Of a DNA stretch of 64,000 nucleotides, positions 1 through 10,640 are shown piece by piece. Source of the DNA: Haematococcus lacustris (taxonomy: Eukaryota; Chlorophyta; Chlorophyceae; Chlamydomonadales; Haematococcaceae). The DNA lies in the NCBI GenBank assembly GCA_030144725.1, contig JASKMD010000031.1:5300197-5364196 (forward strand). The letters run 5' to 3'. A model generated the notes under the pieces. The model saw only the letters and a list, made by a program, of their open reading frames with translations. It ran no database searches and was not told the origin of the DNA. The position numbers and the translations under genes are program-made. Each line of letters begins with the position of its first letter. Positions within the stretch are counted from its first letter, which is position 1.

Positions 1-1531
1 GTTATACGATTTCTGTCGCAGACAGGCGATGAGATGGCAAGCACAGTAGGGGGCGCCATGTAGGGGTGAGGTGGCGCGAGGGGGCCTACCATGAGGTCCG
101 TGCCCTGCTCAGCGCCGCCAGCACCCCTTGGTGGTGGTGGATGAACGCCCCTTGCAGGCGCACTGCGACATTCTAAAGAGGGCGGGCAGGCAGGCGGGCA
201 GGCGGGCGGGCAGGCAGGCAGGCAGGCAGGCAGACGGACAGGCAGGAAAGGTAGGCAGGCAGGTGTTAGTCACTGCTCCACACGGCCTTGATGCAGCCAC
301 TTGTGCCACACCCCACCTGCTGGCCCTGCGCCTGTGTTGCAAACACCCTCACCAGCCGGTTGCCCACTCCTGCACTGCTCCTGGCTGCCCTGGCTCTCAC
401 CTGCTGGCTGTCGCTCATCAGCTCCGCAGCATGCTGCACAGCCGCCACGTCCAGCGCTGTCTCAATGCCGGGCCCCAGCGCGCTGACGATACCGTCCTGC
501 GGGTCAGCAGGCAGTTTGTAGAGGATGCTAGGTGCCGCTTAGGAATGCGTGGTGTGGATGATAGCCGGACGCTGTGGCGTGGCATGGAGTAGCGTGGCAT
601 GGCCGGGGGGTTGGGGGTGGGGCGTGTCCTGGCAGGGCAGGCCAGGGCAACATGGGCGGGGTGGGGTGGGGCGCACCAGCAAGTTGAACTCCAGATGGTC
701 CTGTAGCACCACCAAGTGCACCTGCATGCAGGACCAAGTAAATGTGTATTCAAACCTACACCAAGCATGCTCATGCAAGCAATCCATGCAAGCCTTGCCC
801 CTGGGTGCCCGTGCCTCACAACTGTGCTGATGTCCTACGCAGCCCAGCCCACAAAGCAGCCAGGGCAGCAAAGCAAGCAGGCAAGCAAAGCTCAGGTGGA
901 GGGAGAGCGTGTCGGCAGGCAAAAAGGCGGGTGAGGAGGTTGGTGGTTGAGAGGGTGCTCAAGGCGGGCAGAGACTGGCAGGCAGGCAGGCAGGCAGCGC
1001 CTCCTCACCAGCAGGCGGTCTGCATATTCCAGATGCTGCAGCGCCACATCAGGGACCAGGAGGTGTCGCGCTGCAGCATGCAGCACCCCAGCCAGCTGCC
1101 CCACCAGCAGCCTGTGCTGCCCCTCTGCTGCCTCCTGCACCAACAGGTATGCAACATCAGCAGCACCAGTTGCCGCCGCCGCAGCAGCAGTAGCAGTAGC
1201 AGTAGCGGATCAGCAGCAGTAGCAGTAGCAGCAGGGTCAGGAGCAGCAGAGGGAGCAGCAGATAAGCAGCAGCTGGTTCAGTATGTGCCCTAAAGTGAAC
1301 TTAGCGAGCTTGATTGCTTTGTATTCCCTGCACTGCTGCTGCTGATCTTGCTGGTGTACAGACACATTGACACAAGGCATCAATACCTCCAAACACTGCT
1401 GTTGACATGTGACGCCTGGCTGGGTGCATGGGTGCATGGGTGCTGGGGGCCCTGACCTGGGCCATGTGCTCCTCCAGCGTCATGGTGGGTGCAGCTTGCT
1501 CCAACTCCCTGGACAGGCGCAGCATGATGGG
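1..1531 (-). CDS. Unrecognised helical protein, 3' part (five exons, runs off left edge)
   Basis: Five exons can be read on the minus strand: 1531-1457, 1134-1009, 721-677, 496-401 and 172-90. The first four are exact codon multiples (25, 42, 15 and 32 codons). All have AG acceptors and GT donors and join in phase 0, which is strong evidence of a real gene. The peptide is almost wholly helical and Leu/Ala/Gln/His rich, for example MLRLSRELEQ, then VGQLAGVLHAAARHLLVPD, then VHLVVLQDHLEFNLL, then GAFIHHHQGVLAALSRA. No catalytic motif or signal peptide is visible, and I do not recognise the family. The 83-nt exon at 172-90 ends out of phase, so at least one more exon lies left of the window. Upstream exons are not seen beyond 1531, where homology to the helicase unit soon begins. 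The gene may therefore be truncated by a duplication breakpoint. Confidence 0.55.
178..260. repeat. GGCAGG/GGCA microsatellite
   Basis: Runs of GGCAGGCGGGCAGG and GGCAGGCA lie in the intron between the exons ending at 401 and starting at 172 of the minus-strand gene. Similar GGCA tracts recur at 975-1000 and, much longer, at 43693-43834, so this tetramer is a common simple repeat in the genome. Confidence 0.8.
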
Positions 1532-1874
1532 CTGCAAGGCAAAGGGGTTCAATACGGGTCGTGTCGGGTCGTGTCGTGTCGGGTCGTGTCGTGTCGGGTT
1601 GGGTTGGGTTGGGTGGGTGGGTGGGGTCAGGCCAAGCTGGGGTACGTGAAGCCGAGTTCATCATATGCAGGTCATGCCGCACCATGTGATGCAAGCACGC
1701 CAAGATGAGCATAATCCCTGTGGTGCATGGGTGCGCATGAGGGCACCATGGCAGGTGCATGGCAGGAGGCAGCGGGGCAGAGGCAGGAAGGGCTCACCAG
1801 GATGCGGGGCAGGGCGCTGGGGGTCACCGTGCCAGAGGGAGAGGCCATTGGCCCAAAGGGAGAGGCCATTGGCC

Positions 1875-4800
1875 GTGCAGCACCGCATGCACCCGGACAT
1901 CTCACGCCTGGTGCGGCCCACCTACCCCGCCCTGCATGACCACCCCAGTGTGGCCCAGCACCCGGCTGTCAAGGGCCTGGGGCAGCACCGAGTGGTGTTC
2001 ATCCACCATGAGGTGCCGGAGGATGGCGAGGACAGCAACAGCGGTTGGCATGCGTCCAAGGTGCAGCAGAGCAAGGTAAACAGCCACGAGGTGGGCATGG
2101 TGCGGGCGGTGGTGACCTACCTGCTGCAGCAGGGCTACGCCAAGGAGCAGCTGGTGGTGCTGACGCCCTACCTGGGGCAGCTGCTGGAGCTGAAGCAGGC
2201 CTTGGCAAAAGAGATGGGTGCTGCAGTGGATGAGATGGACATGGCAGACCTGCGCAAGGCTGTGCTGCCGCAGCTGCTAGCCAACCTGTATGTTGAGGAC
2301 AAAGACAAGCAGCACGGCAACAATGGAGTGCGGCTGGCCACCATTGACAACTACCAGGGAGAAGAGGTGGGTAGGGGAAAGGAAGGGGCCGGGCTAGGTA
2401 ATGGTTGCTACCTAAGAAGGAGAGGGGAGGGAGGGGGCTGGTTGGTTCTGTATGGGTGCATGTCTAAGTGTATGCTGTTGCCTTTGAGGAAGGGTAAGGC
2501 AGTGTGCCGTGCAGTGTGACATACAGCGTGCCAAGCAGCGTGTTATGCAGTGTGCCATGCAGTGAGCCATGCAGTGTGCCTTGCAGTCTGCCATGCAGTG
2601 TGCCATGCAGTCTGCCATGCAGTGTGCCATGCAGTGTGCCATGCAGTGTGCCTTGCAGTGTGCCGTGCAGTGTGCCATGCAGTGAGCCATGCAGTGTGCC
2701 TTGCAATCCCTGGGAGTATAGACTGGGCTTCATCAGGTAGGGTTTGACAGTGTACCATTGGCATTGCAGACAGTTGGGACCTAGCTGGTAAGGTTGCAAT
2801 ATGCCAATGTCTACAACGTTTCTTCATGCCTACCCTACAGTGGTACATGTCTTAGCTCTGCTGCCCTGCGTAAGGTTGTGCACATCCCTATATGCCCTGT
2901 GTCTGACTCTTCCGTTCTTCCGCGATGGGCCATGCTTGTGGGCTATGCTCACTCTCACCAACAGGACACATTTTGCCAAAGATGATGTCTGTTTGCTACA
3001 GTAGTCCATGCACATTGTTGACTCCACGTCCTGCGGCACTGCTGCACATCATGGCCTGGCTCTCCCTGTCTTCCTGCCTTGCAGTCGGACATTGTGGTGG
3101 CCTCCCTGGTGCGCAGCAACAGCGCCGGCAAGGTCGGCTTCCTGAAGGAGCCTGAGCGCATCAACGTGCTGCTGTCACGCGCCCGCCATGGCATGATCCT
3201 GATTGGCAACGCTGACACCCTGCGCAACGCAAGCAGCAGCGCCGCCAAGATCCACTGGGGCAGGGTGCTGACAGCCATGGGCGAGGCGGGCCAGATCCAC
3301 ACGGGCCTGCCAGCCGTGTGCCAGCGCCACCAGCGCCCCATCCTGCCAGTGCTGGACAGCCCAGCAGCATTCCTTCAGCGCTCACCAGACGGCGGCTGCT
3401 GTGAGCCCTGCGGCGCCACCCTCCCCTGCGGCCACCCTTGCAAGCTGCACTGCCACGCTGGCGGTCATGACACCATCAAATGCAAGGTGCAGGTCACCAC
3501 CTACTGCCCAGCTGGCCATGTGCACACCAGGCTGTGCTTTGGACGTGATGCGGCATGCCCTACCTGTGTGGAGCTGAGGCTGGTGGAGGATGAGGAGGCG
3601 GCCAAGCTGAAGAAGCTGGTGAGTTGGAACAGGGTGGAGCGCCAGGATGAGGTGACCCGCCTGATGGGTGCAGCTGGTGAGCGGAGCTGGTATGGTAGCG
3701 CATACAAGCTTAAGTGGTTGCTGTCGTTTCAGCAGCAAAACCCAGGCCTGCTAGTTATCCAAGGCTTTGGGGCCTTGGGGCTATGAAATGGGGCACTCAC
3801 TGCCTGCCCCGCCCAACCATTGCTTTGCTTTGCTCTGATACGGAGCACTCACTGCCAGCTCTCGATATAGACATATTCTGCCAGCTCTTTGGACACCAAC
3901 TCTGGACTGTTGTGGAGACTGTTACGGGTCACAATAAAACCATAGAACTGCAGAAGTATAAGAAGCTAGTATTGGCAGCAACGCAACCCATGCGTGCTAG
4001 TCGTTCTGGCACTCGCCGCTTGATCTGCCCAAGCTCAAGCAAGCAATCACTGTTGATGTCAATGTAGTATCAATATTCATTTCTATGACCAAGAGGCCTC
4101 CTGAGACCCCTGCCTGCTCCCACTGCTGCTGTGCTCATTGCCATGGTGCCTCATGCAGCACAGCTATCACCCTTCAGCTATCACCCCTCAGCACGCTCTA
4201 GCCTCACCCCCAGCCATCACTGCCTTGCATGACTAGCCAAACTGCTTGTTGTGCAGGAGGCGGATGCCGCGCGCAAGCGATCCGTCAGTGATCAGGAAGC
4301 AGTGCGATTGAGGGGCAAGGCAGCTGCCCTGCAGCAACAGCTGCGTGCATTAGAGGATGACCTGCAGCGGCACAAAGAACTTATGGCAGCAGAGATGGAG
4401 GCCATAGAGCTGGAGCTTGCGCTGGAGCTGCAGGTCAGGCTCTGGACAACGGGACAACTTCTTGCCTCGTGCCTGCTGTCCCTCTGCCTGCAATGCCCCC
4501 TTGATAACCACCGTCCTCCTCGCTACACCTGCTCTCTCAAGCACCGACAATACGGCCTGCAGAAGGTTTTCAGCAAAGATGTGCATGACCTGCCCAGCAG
4601 CAGCTGTGTCGTGTGCATGGGCACTGTGGTGGCAGGACAATACTGCCTGTCTGCCCCGGGCTTAACATGACCTTGATTGTGCAGAAAGCGCAAGTCCCTG
4701 CCCAGCTGGTTGATTGGGCGGTGGAGCAGGAGCACCAGGCTGTGGTGAACCAGGCGGCTCAGAAGGAGAGGGCTGCAGCTGAGCGGCTGCGCCTTGAGGC

Positions 4801-5200
4801 TAACAAGCTGGTGCGTGTGCAGCCTGTCTTGAACACCGCCAGTCCTAAATGGCAAGGAAACAGGCAAGGAGCTTTTGAAGCGATGAATGGCTGCCAGGGC
4901 TGCTGACCTTCATTGCCATCGTCTATTACCCATTACCATTATACATTACATTGCTGTTGTGCTGCTCAGGCTGCTGAGGAGGCGGCACAGCAGGCAGAGG
5001 GGATGAAGGAGATTGCGGATCAGCAGCGTCAGCTGGCAGCAATCAGTGCACAGTTGCAGCAGGTCGAGGCTGATAAGCAGCATGAGCTGCAGCGCCTTAA
5101 GAATGACAAGCGGAGAGTGGTGGCCGAGTCAGCCAGCAGGCGTGAGGTGGTGCAGGGCAGGGCGCAGGCACAGCTGCTCAGTGGTAGTGGAGGCCTGTAG
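1875..5200 (+). pseudogene. Unit 1: 5'-truncated ZNFX1-like helicase (helicase C-half, NFX1 zinc finger, coiled coil)
   Basis: Exons: about 1875-2366, 3085-3618 (178 codons), 4257-4433 (59), 4685-4810 (42) and 4970-5200. The first carries QHRMHP, LTPYLGQL and TIDNYQGEE, which are SF1/UPF1-type motifs of the second RecA domain. The second carries motif VI (RINVLLSRARHGMILIGN) followed by an NFX1-type Cys/His finger (CGHPCKLHCHAGGH). The last three encode a charged coiled coil ending in LLSGSGGL and a stop. The sequence matches unit 3 from the QHRMHP exon onward, but upstream of about 1875 the homology stops. Walker A, the DEAD-box-like motif and the ARM N-terminus are missing. No initiator is evident and no helicase activity is expected. 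The frame is otherwise open, so the break looks recent. Whether it is transcribed cannot be told. Confidence 0.75.
2515..2706. repeat. 12-bp minisatellite (GCAGTGTGCCAT-like)
   Basis: About 16 imperfect units of a 12-mer of the form GCAGTGTGCCAT lie in the intron between the motif V and motif VI exons of unit 1. The matching intron of unit 3 (26823-27446) lacks the array, so it expanded after the copies separated. All reading frames through it are repeat artefacts. Confidence 0.9.
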
Positions 5201-5940
5201 TGGACTAGCCTGCACAGTGCAGGCTGCGACCCAGGCCTCAGAAACCACTTCCACAACGATCTTGTTATACTTATCAGTCTTCTTGTACTTCTCAGTCAAG
5301 TTGGGGATCATGGTGCCAAGTGTTTTAATGGTTCCTTATGTGGGGTTGTTAGGCATCCAACATCCTCCTGTGGGAGGGTAACAAGGGCACGCCCTGAGGC
5401 TACTCTCCTCCCTTAATGCACGCCCGACGTCTTTCCTTTCTTCTTTGGGTTGTTAGGCAGCAGGCCCCGCTTCCACCCTGATTATCAACGGCAGTCAGCT
5501 GTAGTGGACATGCGCAGCATGGTCGGCTTGCATCTTTCAAACAGGCATATTTGAGGTATAGGGAAAAATATAGGCGTCAATATTTTTCCAAAACTCGGGT
5601 CCGTTTACCAAGGCCGCAAAGTGCCAGCAGCCAGATCCGCGTGTTCCGCAAGTGAAGCGCAAGTCGCGAGTGGGCTACTTGCATGTATGGCCTGCACGTC
5701 GCAACTTGCAAGTCGCGAGTTATTCAAAAACAACTTCCTTCCGCTACTGATGCAACCTCAACGTAACTAATGCGACGCTACGCGATAGCTTAGCGAACAT
5801 ATTGCCAGGCTGACATGTCTACTTATCAGTGCCAGGCTGGCATGTTGACTAGAAGCTACGTCTTTCGTCGTTTTTCAGGTCGGAGTAAGCCGCTTAGGAG
5901 AGGGATGTGGTTATAGGCTAGGTGAGGCAGTCGATATTTG

Positions 5941-6055
5941 TCGGCCGGCAAAGCATAATGGTCGAGCGGCAAAGCATAATGGTCGAGCGGCAAAAGGCAC
6001 TTTTTGATAATTGTCGAGCGGCAATTGATAATTGTCGAGCGGCAAAGTACGATTC
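5941..6055. repeat. Short tandem GTCGAGCGGCAA motif repeats
   Basis: GTCGAGCGGCAA (first unit GTCGGCCGGCAA) recurs about five times, interleaved with AGCATAATG and TTGATAATT spacers. It sits in the left third of the LTR-like insertion, just ahead of the TATA-like box, so it could be an LTR enhancer array. Function is inference only. Confidence 0.6.
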
Positions 6056-6639
6056 TCGCAATCAGCGTGGGGAAGCGTATATAGAGCGACTGTGTTGAGA
6101 AGGGTTGGTGATAGTGTTGGTCAACGGGGGAGGGGGGCGGTTACGGGATTGGGGAACCTCAAATATACTAGATAATCGCCTTGACCTCGCGCACTATGCG
6201 AACTAGTGGTCTCGTCCTCGGCTCTGCTACCATACATCCCTCGGCTACGCCTCGGCATGTATGTCCGCGCCACCTCGGCCTCGGCCATTATTTTCGCATA
6301 ACTTCAATTTACCCGGATCTAAACGGTTTCAGCCCATGTTTTAGAAGGCTGTAACAAAGGCAACCGACACCCAATTATGTTCCAACCGTCAATTACAGCA
6401 AAAAGTGCGGCTGCGCCGCAAAAACTGCAAGGAACAGCGAAGCTTTCGCGTGGAGGGGGTGCGGTGACGCTTGAAGAGGCCATCCGCGCTCTTGTAATTG
6501 GAAACCCGGTCGGCTGGCTGCAGTTCTGCCCCTGAGATCGCGCAGTCACACCGGTCATAGCTACCACTGCGGCTTCGTCGTGTGCATCGCCGCTGTGTAG
6601 CACTGCTATGCTGACCTTGTAAATTGAAGTTATACAAGT

Positions 6640-6818
6640 TAACTGCAACACCTCAGCTTTTCCGGGTTTGTAAACGACCTCGGCCTCGCAGTTCCTCGTG
6701 AACGCTCTCGACCTCCGCCAGGGGCCTCCGGCCCCTGGCGTCGGTCTCGAGCGTTCACTCGGAACTGCTTCGGCCTCGGTCGTTTACAAACCCGGAAAAG
6801 CTTCGTCATTGCAGTTAT
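6640..6818. repeat. 180-bp palindrome / foldback MITE
   Basis: Two arms of roughly 85-90 bp pair around a GC-rich centre near 6727 (GGGGCCTCCGGCCCC). Both outer parts carry CTTTTCCGGGTTTGTAAACG in opposite orientation, and the ends read AACTGC / GCAGTT. Mismatches are scattered. There is no coding potential. A short foldback MITE nested in the LTR-like insertion is the simplest reading. Confidence 0.65.
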
Positions 6819-7415
6819 CCTCATCATAATGCTCTCGGACCGGCAATTATCTACTACTTACACACTCAGGCAAATCAGTAACAGAATTTTTTTGAATCGC
6901 GGCTTGAGATTTTTGCACATAACGTGCGCATGTCGTGATTGTAAGACTGGGGTTTGAACGAAAATTCATAAAAATGCATGGTTGATGAGATATCGCTAAG
7001 GTGATGTGTTGTACCACTGGGTGTGGTGCAGTGTAGCACTATTTGGTGCATTGAAGTAGTGCACTAGTGACAGGTGCAGAGCCAATGTGATCCATGAGAG
7101 CCAATGTGATTTAAAGGAACAACAATCTCCAAACCAGTAAACTACCAATGAATTACCAACATAACTACTTTATTACATCACAAAACTACTATATGGTGCA
7201 GTCTTTCACGATAAGGTTTGGTGCATTGTTGCGGCATTAGATATGGTGCAGTACTGCACTATAAGGAGTAGCTTTAAAAGAGGGTAACTAAATATTACTT
7301 ATATACTTCGCAAATTTCGCTGATTACTACGAGATTTTTCACGATGTTCGTGGGCATGGGCCAATAGTCTCATTCCGAGGCGAACCGTGTACATAAAACA
7401 CCCCCTCAAAATCGA

Positions 7416-8114
7416 TAGTTGTGCATAGGGAGCGGTTACTTAATTAAGTTTAATTAAGCGTCATATTAAGTATTAGGTGGCTTATTTAATTAATATTAAG
7501 CGCTGGTAACTCTCTTTTTCTAACCCTCTCGCTCTACCCTTCGTGGCACTTCGTGGCACTGCGGGCCCGCGGCGTGGTCCTGCCTAAAAAGTGCATCGAC
7601 CCCTTTACTGGGTGCGCGATAGCTATTCCTCACTACACGCACAAGCACACAATCGTTTAGTGTTTGCTCGCGGTATTACCATTTGTGCACTACTAGAGAG
7701 CAACTTTGCTCAACTCGCATCGTTTGTGCTTAAGAACCACACCATTGGCCTTTGCTGGGTACGCAGATGCAACACCAACCAAATCGCGTCTTTGTGCAAC
7801 TTGGTCGCGGTCCACTGCGGGGCCGGGCCCCAGCGACCCAGTCCTAGCCGTTTTGCTGTAATACAGCTGTTCCGGAGCCACTACGGCTTGTTGGCATATG
7901 TTGCTGCCTGCCCGCGTGCCTGCCGGCTGAAAGTGCCAATGTGAGGCGATTACAGTTGCGACCCGTGCGCTGGGGTCGCACAGCTGCACTCATAGCAGTG
8001 TGGGTCAAAAAGAAGCCACTTAATACACTTAAGGAACTTAATACGACCGGCCTTAATTTAATTTAGCTATTAAGTTAATATTAAGCGGAGGAACCGCACC
8101 CTAGTTGTGCACTA
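7416..8114. other. AT-rich 0.7-kb segment with imperfect terminal inverted repeats
   Basis: The outer 22 bp are imperfect inverted repeats (TAGTTGTGCATAGGGAGCGG at the left, its approximate complement at 8092-8114). Just inside both ends lie TTAATTAA/TTAATATTAAGCG-type AT-rich blocks (7440-7502 and 8028-8088). One 117-codon open frame at 7591-7944 resembles nothing I know. It may be a small non-autonomous transposon nested in the LTR-like insertion. No clear target duplication was found. Confidence 0.3.
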
Positions 8115-8402
8115 ATTTGCGTGGGTGCATGTCTGAACTTTAGCGAATTGAGCACTTGTTCTTTTCTTACAGTGGATGCTTCTGTTGTTCTCTGTGCAAG
8201 GTGCTCCGAACCTAGGCGGATGCACCGAGCACAGGAGTTCACAGTTTACATAAACCTTTTCCCTTTACACGTGGCTGACTAAGAATGTGTATGGTTTTGG
8301 GTACTTAAGGCTCCGCTATCTGACCCCGGGTCCTGTCTCGTTCCCCCGCCCTCACAGGCTCCCTGGTCTCAGCTCCGTTACATCAGCCGTGCGCGGCATG
8401 CT

Positions 8403-9628
8403 TCAGAATTGAAAGCAGTCGTCATAGGAGGGCAGCACCCCTAGCACTTCTAGCTCTGCAATGCTCCTCCGGTGCCGAGCTCCAACCTGCTCTGGGTGCA
8501 ACTCCTTCAGGTGCTGCTTGCATGGGGCCGGGCTGTCTGGCTGTAAATCCACATCACACCAAATGGGAGTGACCAATGTGCAAGGCTCAACTCGTGCAGC
8601 TTCCTTTAACGCCCAAGCCCAAGGCTTGAGGCCTTCTGGGCCCCCACTGCCTGTGCCACCTGCTGCCTGGCTCACCAGGGCAGCCCCTGACTCTTCCGCC
8701 TTGCCTCCTGGCTGCTGCACCATGCCTGACGATATGGGCTGCTGGTGGTTGGACTCGAAAAGATGAGGCCATGCGCAGGGGGTGCCGGCCCCTTCAGCTT
8801 TATCGACCACTTCCTTGTGTGGAAGGCCGTCAGCACAGGGCATGGGAGTGATGGTGGTGTCGGGGAGCGGTAGGGAGGGTTTGAGCAGGGTGGGAAAGGG
8901 ACGGGCTGCTCCTGGCCCTTGACCTGGCCTCACTCTCAATTCCCGCCAGAAGGCAACCATGAAGGTGACTCGCTGCAGCCGAGTTGACCCCAGGGCTGTG
9001 ATGTGGTGGCTAGGGTTGTCCTTCAGGGGTAGCTGTTGGCCGCCACCACACACCCCTTAGCCTGGGATGACGCCATGCAGCACCTCCCCATCAAAAACGG
9101 TTAGGCGGTTGACTCGGGGGGCCACCAGCCATCCATGCTGCGCCATGCGGGTTTGCATGAAGCGTTGAGGTGTGACCAGAGTGGGCCCTCCCACAGCGTC
9201 CGTGAGGTACAGTACTGAGCTGACCAGCGGGTTGCTGACTGCGCCCTGACGGCCCTCATTGCCCTCATTGGCTGAGTCAAAGTGCAGCTGGTGTCCAGCA
9301 GTGTGTGGCCTGCACACATCAGGGCCAGCGCCCATGCACACAGCACAAATGGAAGGGCAGCTGCTGGGTAAGAGTGAGGGAAGAGTGGGAGGGCACTTAC
9401 AAGATAGCCCCTACGAAATGAAGTGTATATGTGAGCAGAGCCGTCCCCATGTTTACTTAGTTGGTCTGGCAGCTGCAAGCTGGCCAAGTTGGTGAGGTGC
9501 AGGGTTAAGTGAGGCAGGGGCTGTCAGCAGAGGGTGGCTCACCGGCAGTGGCACCACCACTCGGCCCAGCGGGCGGATTGCGCAGTAGGGAAGAGGCGGC
9601 CAGCGTGTGCCCAGATGATAGCAATCAC
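8403..9628 (-). pseudogene. Oxygenase copy 1: 3' fragment with in-frame stop
   Basis: Two exons survive: 9628-9543 (86 nt, reading IIWAHAGRLFPTAQSARWAE) and about 9350-8403. The second retains the HxD segment (HQLHFDSANEG), the NPLVSSVLYLTDAVGG strand and the distal histidine (FDGEVLHGVIPG). A TAA directly follows GVIPG, and a stretch present in the other copies (about 25 codons) is lost beyond it. The remaining frame continues to the shared end SYDDCFQF. All upstream exons found at 38368-41600 in the full copy are missing. It lies convergently behind unit 1, separated by the LTR-like insertion. It is not expected to make an active enzyme. Confidence 0.75.
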
Positions 9629-10640
9629 CTAGGAAGGGGGTAGAGGGCAGAGGCAGAGAAGGTATGGGCTGGTAGGACTGCCTGGCTGGCAGTGTGACTT
9701 GTGTGATGTGAGTACAGCCAGCAAGCATGCCATGGGCGGAAACAGATGAGGCAGGTAGCCGGCAGGTTGTGGTCTGCAGGAGCTCATGCAGCAGCTTAAG
9801 GGTGGGCAGTTGCAGCAGAAGCTGGGTTGATGAAGGGAGGTAGCCGCCAACAAACATCCTGCCTGCAGTCCTACCTTTCCTACGCCGAGCCTTTCTTCCA
9901 ACCCCAATTAGCCCCTTACCACAGCCATTCGCGACACCTGCCACCTCAGCTGCCCTGCAGCTGCTGCTCACCTCATTAGCCTAATGGCTGCAGAGGACGT
10001 GGATATGCAACGGTGAGGGCGGTGGACGCGGTGTACGCAGTGCATATAGTACAAGCACAGTAGCAGGCCAATGAATGATCTTTCAATGCTGCTAAGTCAG
10101 CAGGGAAGTAACCGTCTGCGCTCGTTATGTGAGCAACATGGATCGTAATGGCATGCCATGGACACACTGGATCCTGCATGGCGCTGTGTTGGGGCTGCTC
10201 TGCATGCTCCACACGGCAACCGGCATGTTGGATCAGGCCCATAGTTGGCACAAGGCGGCTGGTGTGCTCAATATTCCACAGCATGCACTGCTGGCTGAGT
10301 GACAGGCCTGCTCGCTCACATACCGAAGTGTTAGTGGCAAGTGAGAGCTGTGCAAGGGAGGCTAGGGAGTGTTAGGCAGCTTCACTGGAAGTCCTCACTG
10401 CCATGTCGGTCAATCCGCTGCTTTTGCTGTCTCGCAAGCAGGGGTCTTTGCACTGTTGAGTGTGTCTCACCCGAGAGTCAGTACCCGCAAAAACTCGTGA
10501 AAGCCCAGCATGGACTATCCGTGAAACCCCGTGAACTTAGATACGATTGATTAGGCGCGCCTGACGTGGTTGCATCACGAGATGGCTACTAAGTGGGCTG
10601 AGGGCCGGCCGCGCTTCGGAAGCGCGCGTGAGGAAGCTTG
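9430..10640. repeat. Segmental duplication block, copy A (partner 17045-18318)
   Basis: About 1.2 kb here is nearly identical to 17045-18318. It covers the 86-nt oxygenase exon, a shared breakpoint near 9843 / 17470 where homology to the full oxygenase gene stops (unit 3 diverges at about 38210), and then the presumed 5' flank of the helicase units, ending at GAGGAAGCTTGCCGCGGA. The same junction in both copies shows that units 1-2 and 2-3 were joined by one event that was later duplicated in tandem. Confidence 0.75.

Larger units (their letters stand above)
5500..8382. mobile_element. 2.9-kb LTR-like insertion (TG...CA ends, 5-bp target duplication)
   Basis: In the other two copies of this locus, the coiled-coil 3' region runs directly into the oxygenase 3' end (near 15165-15195 and 36698-36728). 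Here 2883 bp intervene. TCAGC occurs at both edges (5495-5499 and 8383-8387) but once at the undisturbed sites, which is a 5-bp target-site duplication. The insert starts TGTAGTGG and ends CCGTTACA, the TG...CA signature of LTR retroelements. No gag, protease, reverse transcriptase or integrase is readable, and no second terminal repeat was noticed. A solo LTR or a non-coding LTR derivative is the best guess. It is AT-richer than its surroundings. A GTATATAGAG box near 6078 could be an LTR promoter. Smaller palindromic elements are nested inside. Confidence 0.5.

Noticed and set aside
1586..1625. Telomere-like GGGTT repeats
   Set aside because: Only three or four units grading into GGGTGGGT and GGGTC pentamers; not the TTTAGGG/TTTTAGGG type of algae and not terminal.
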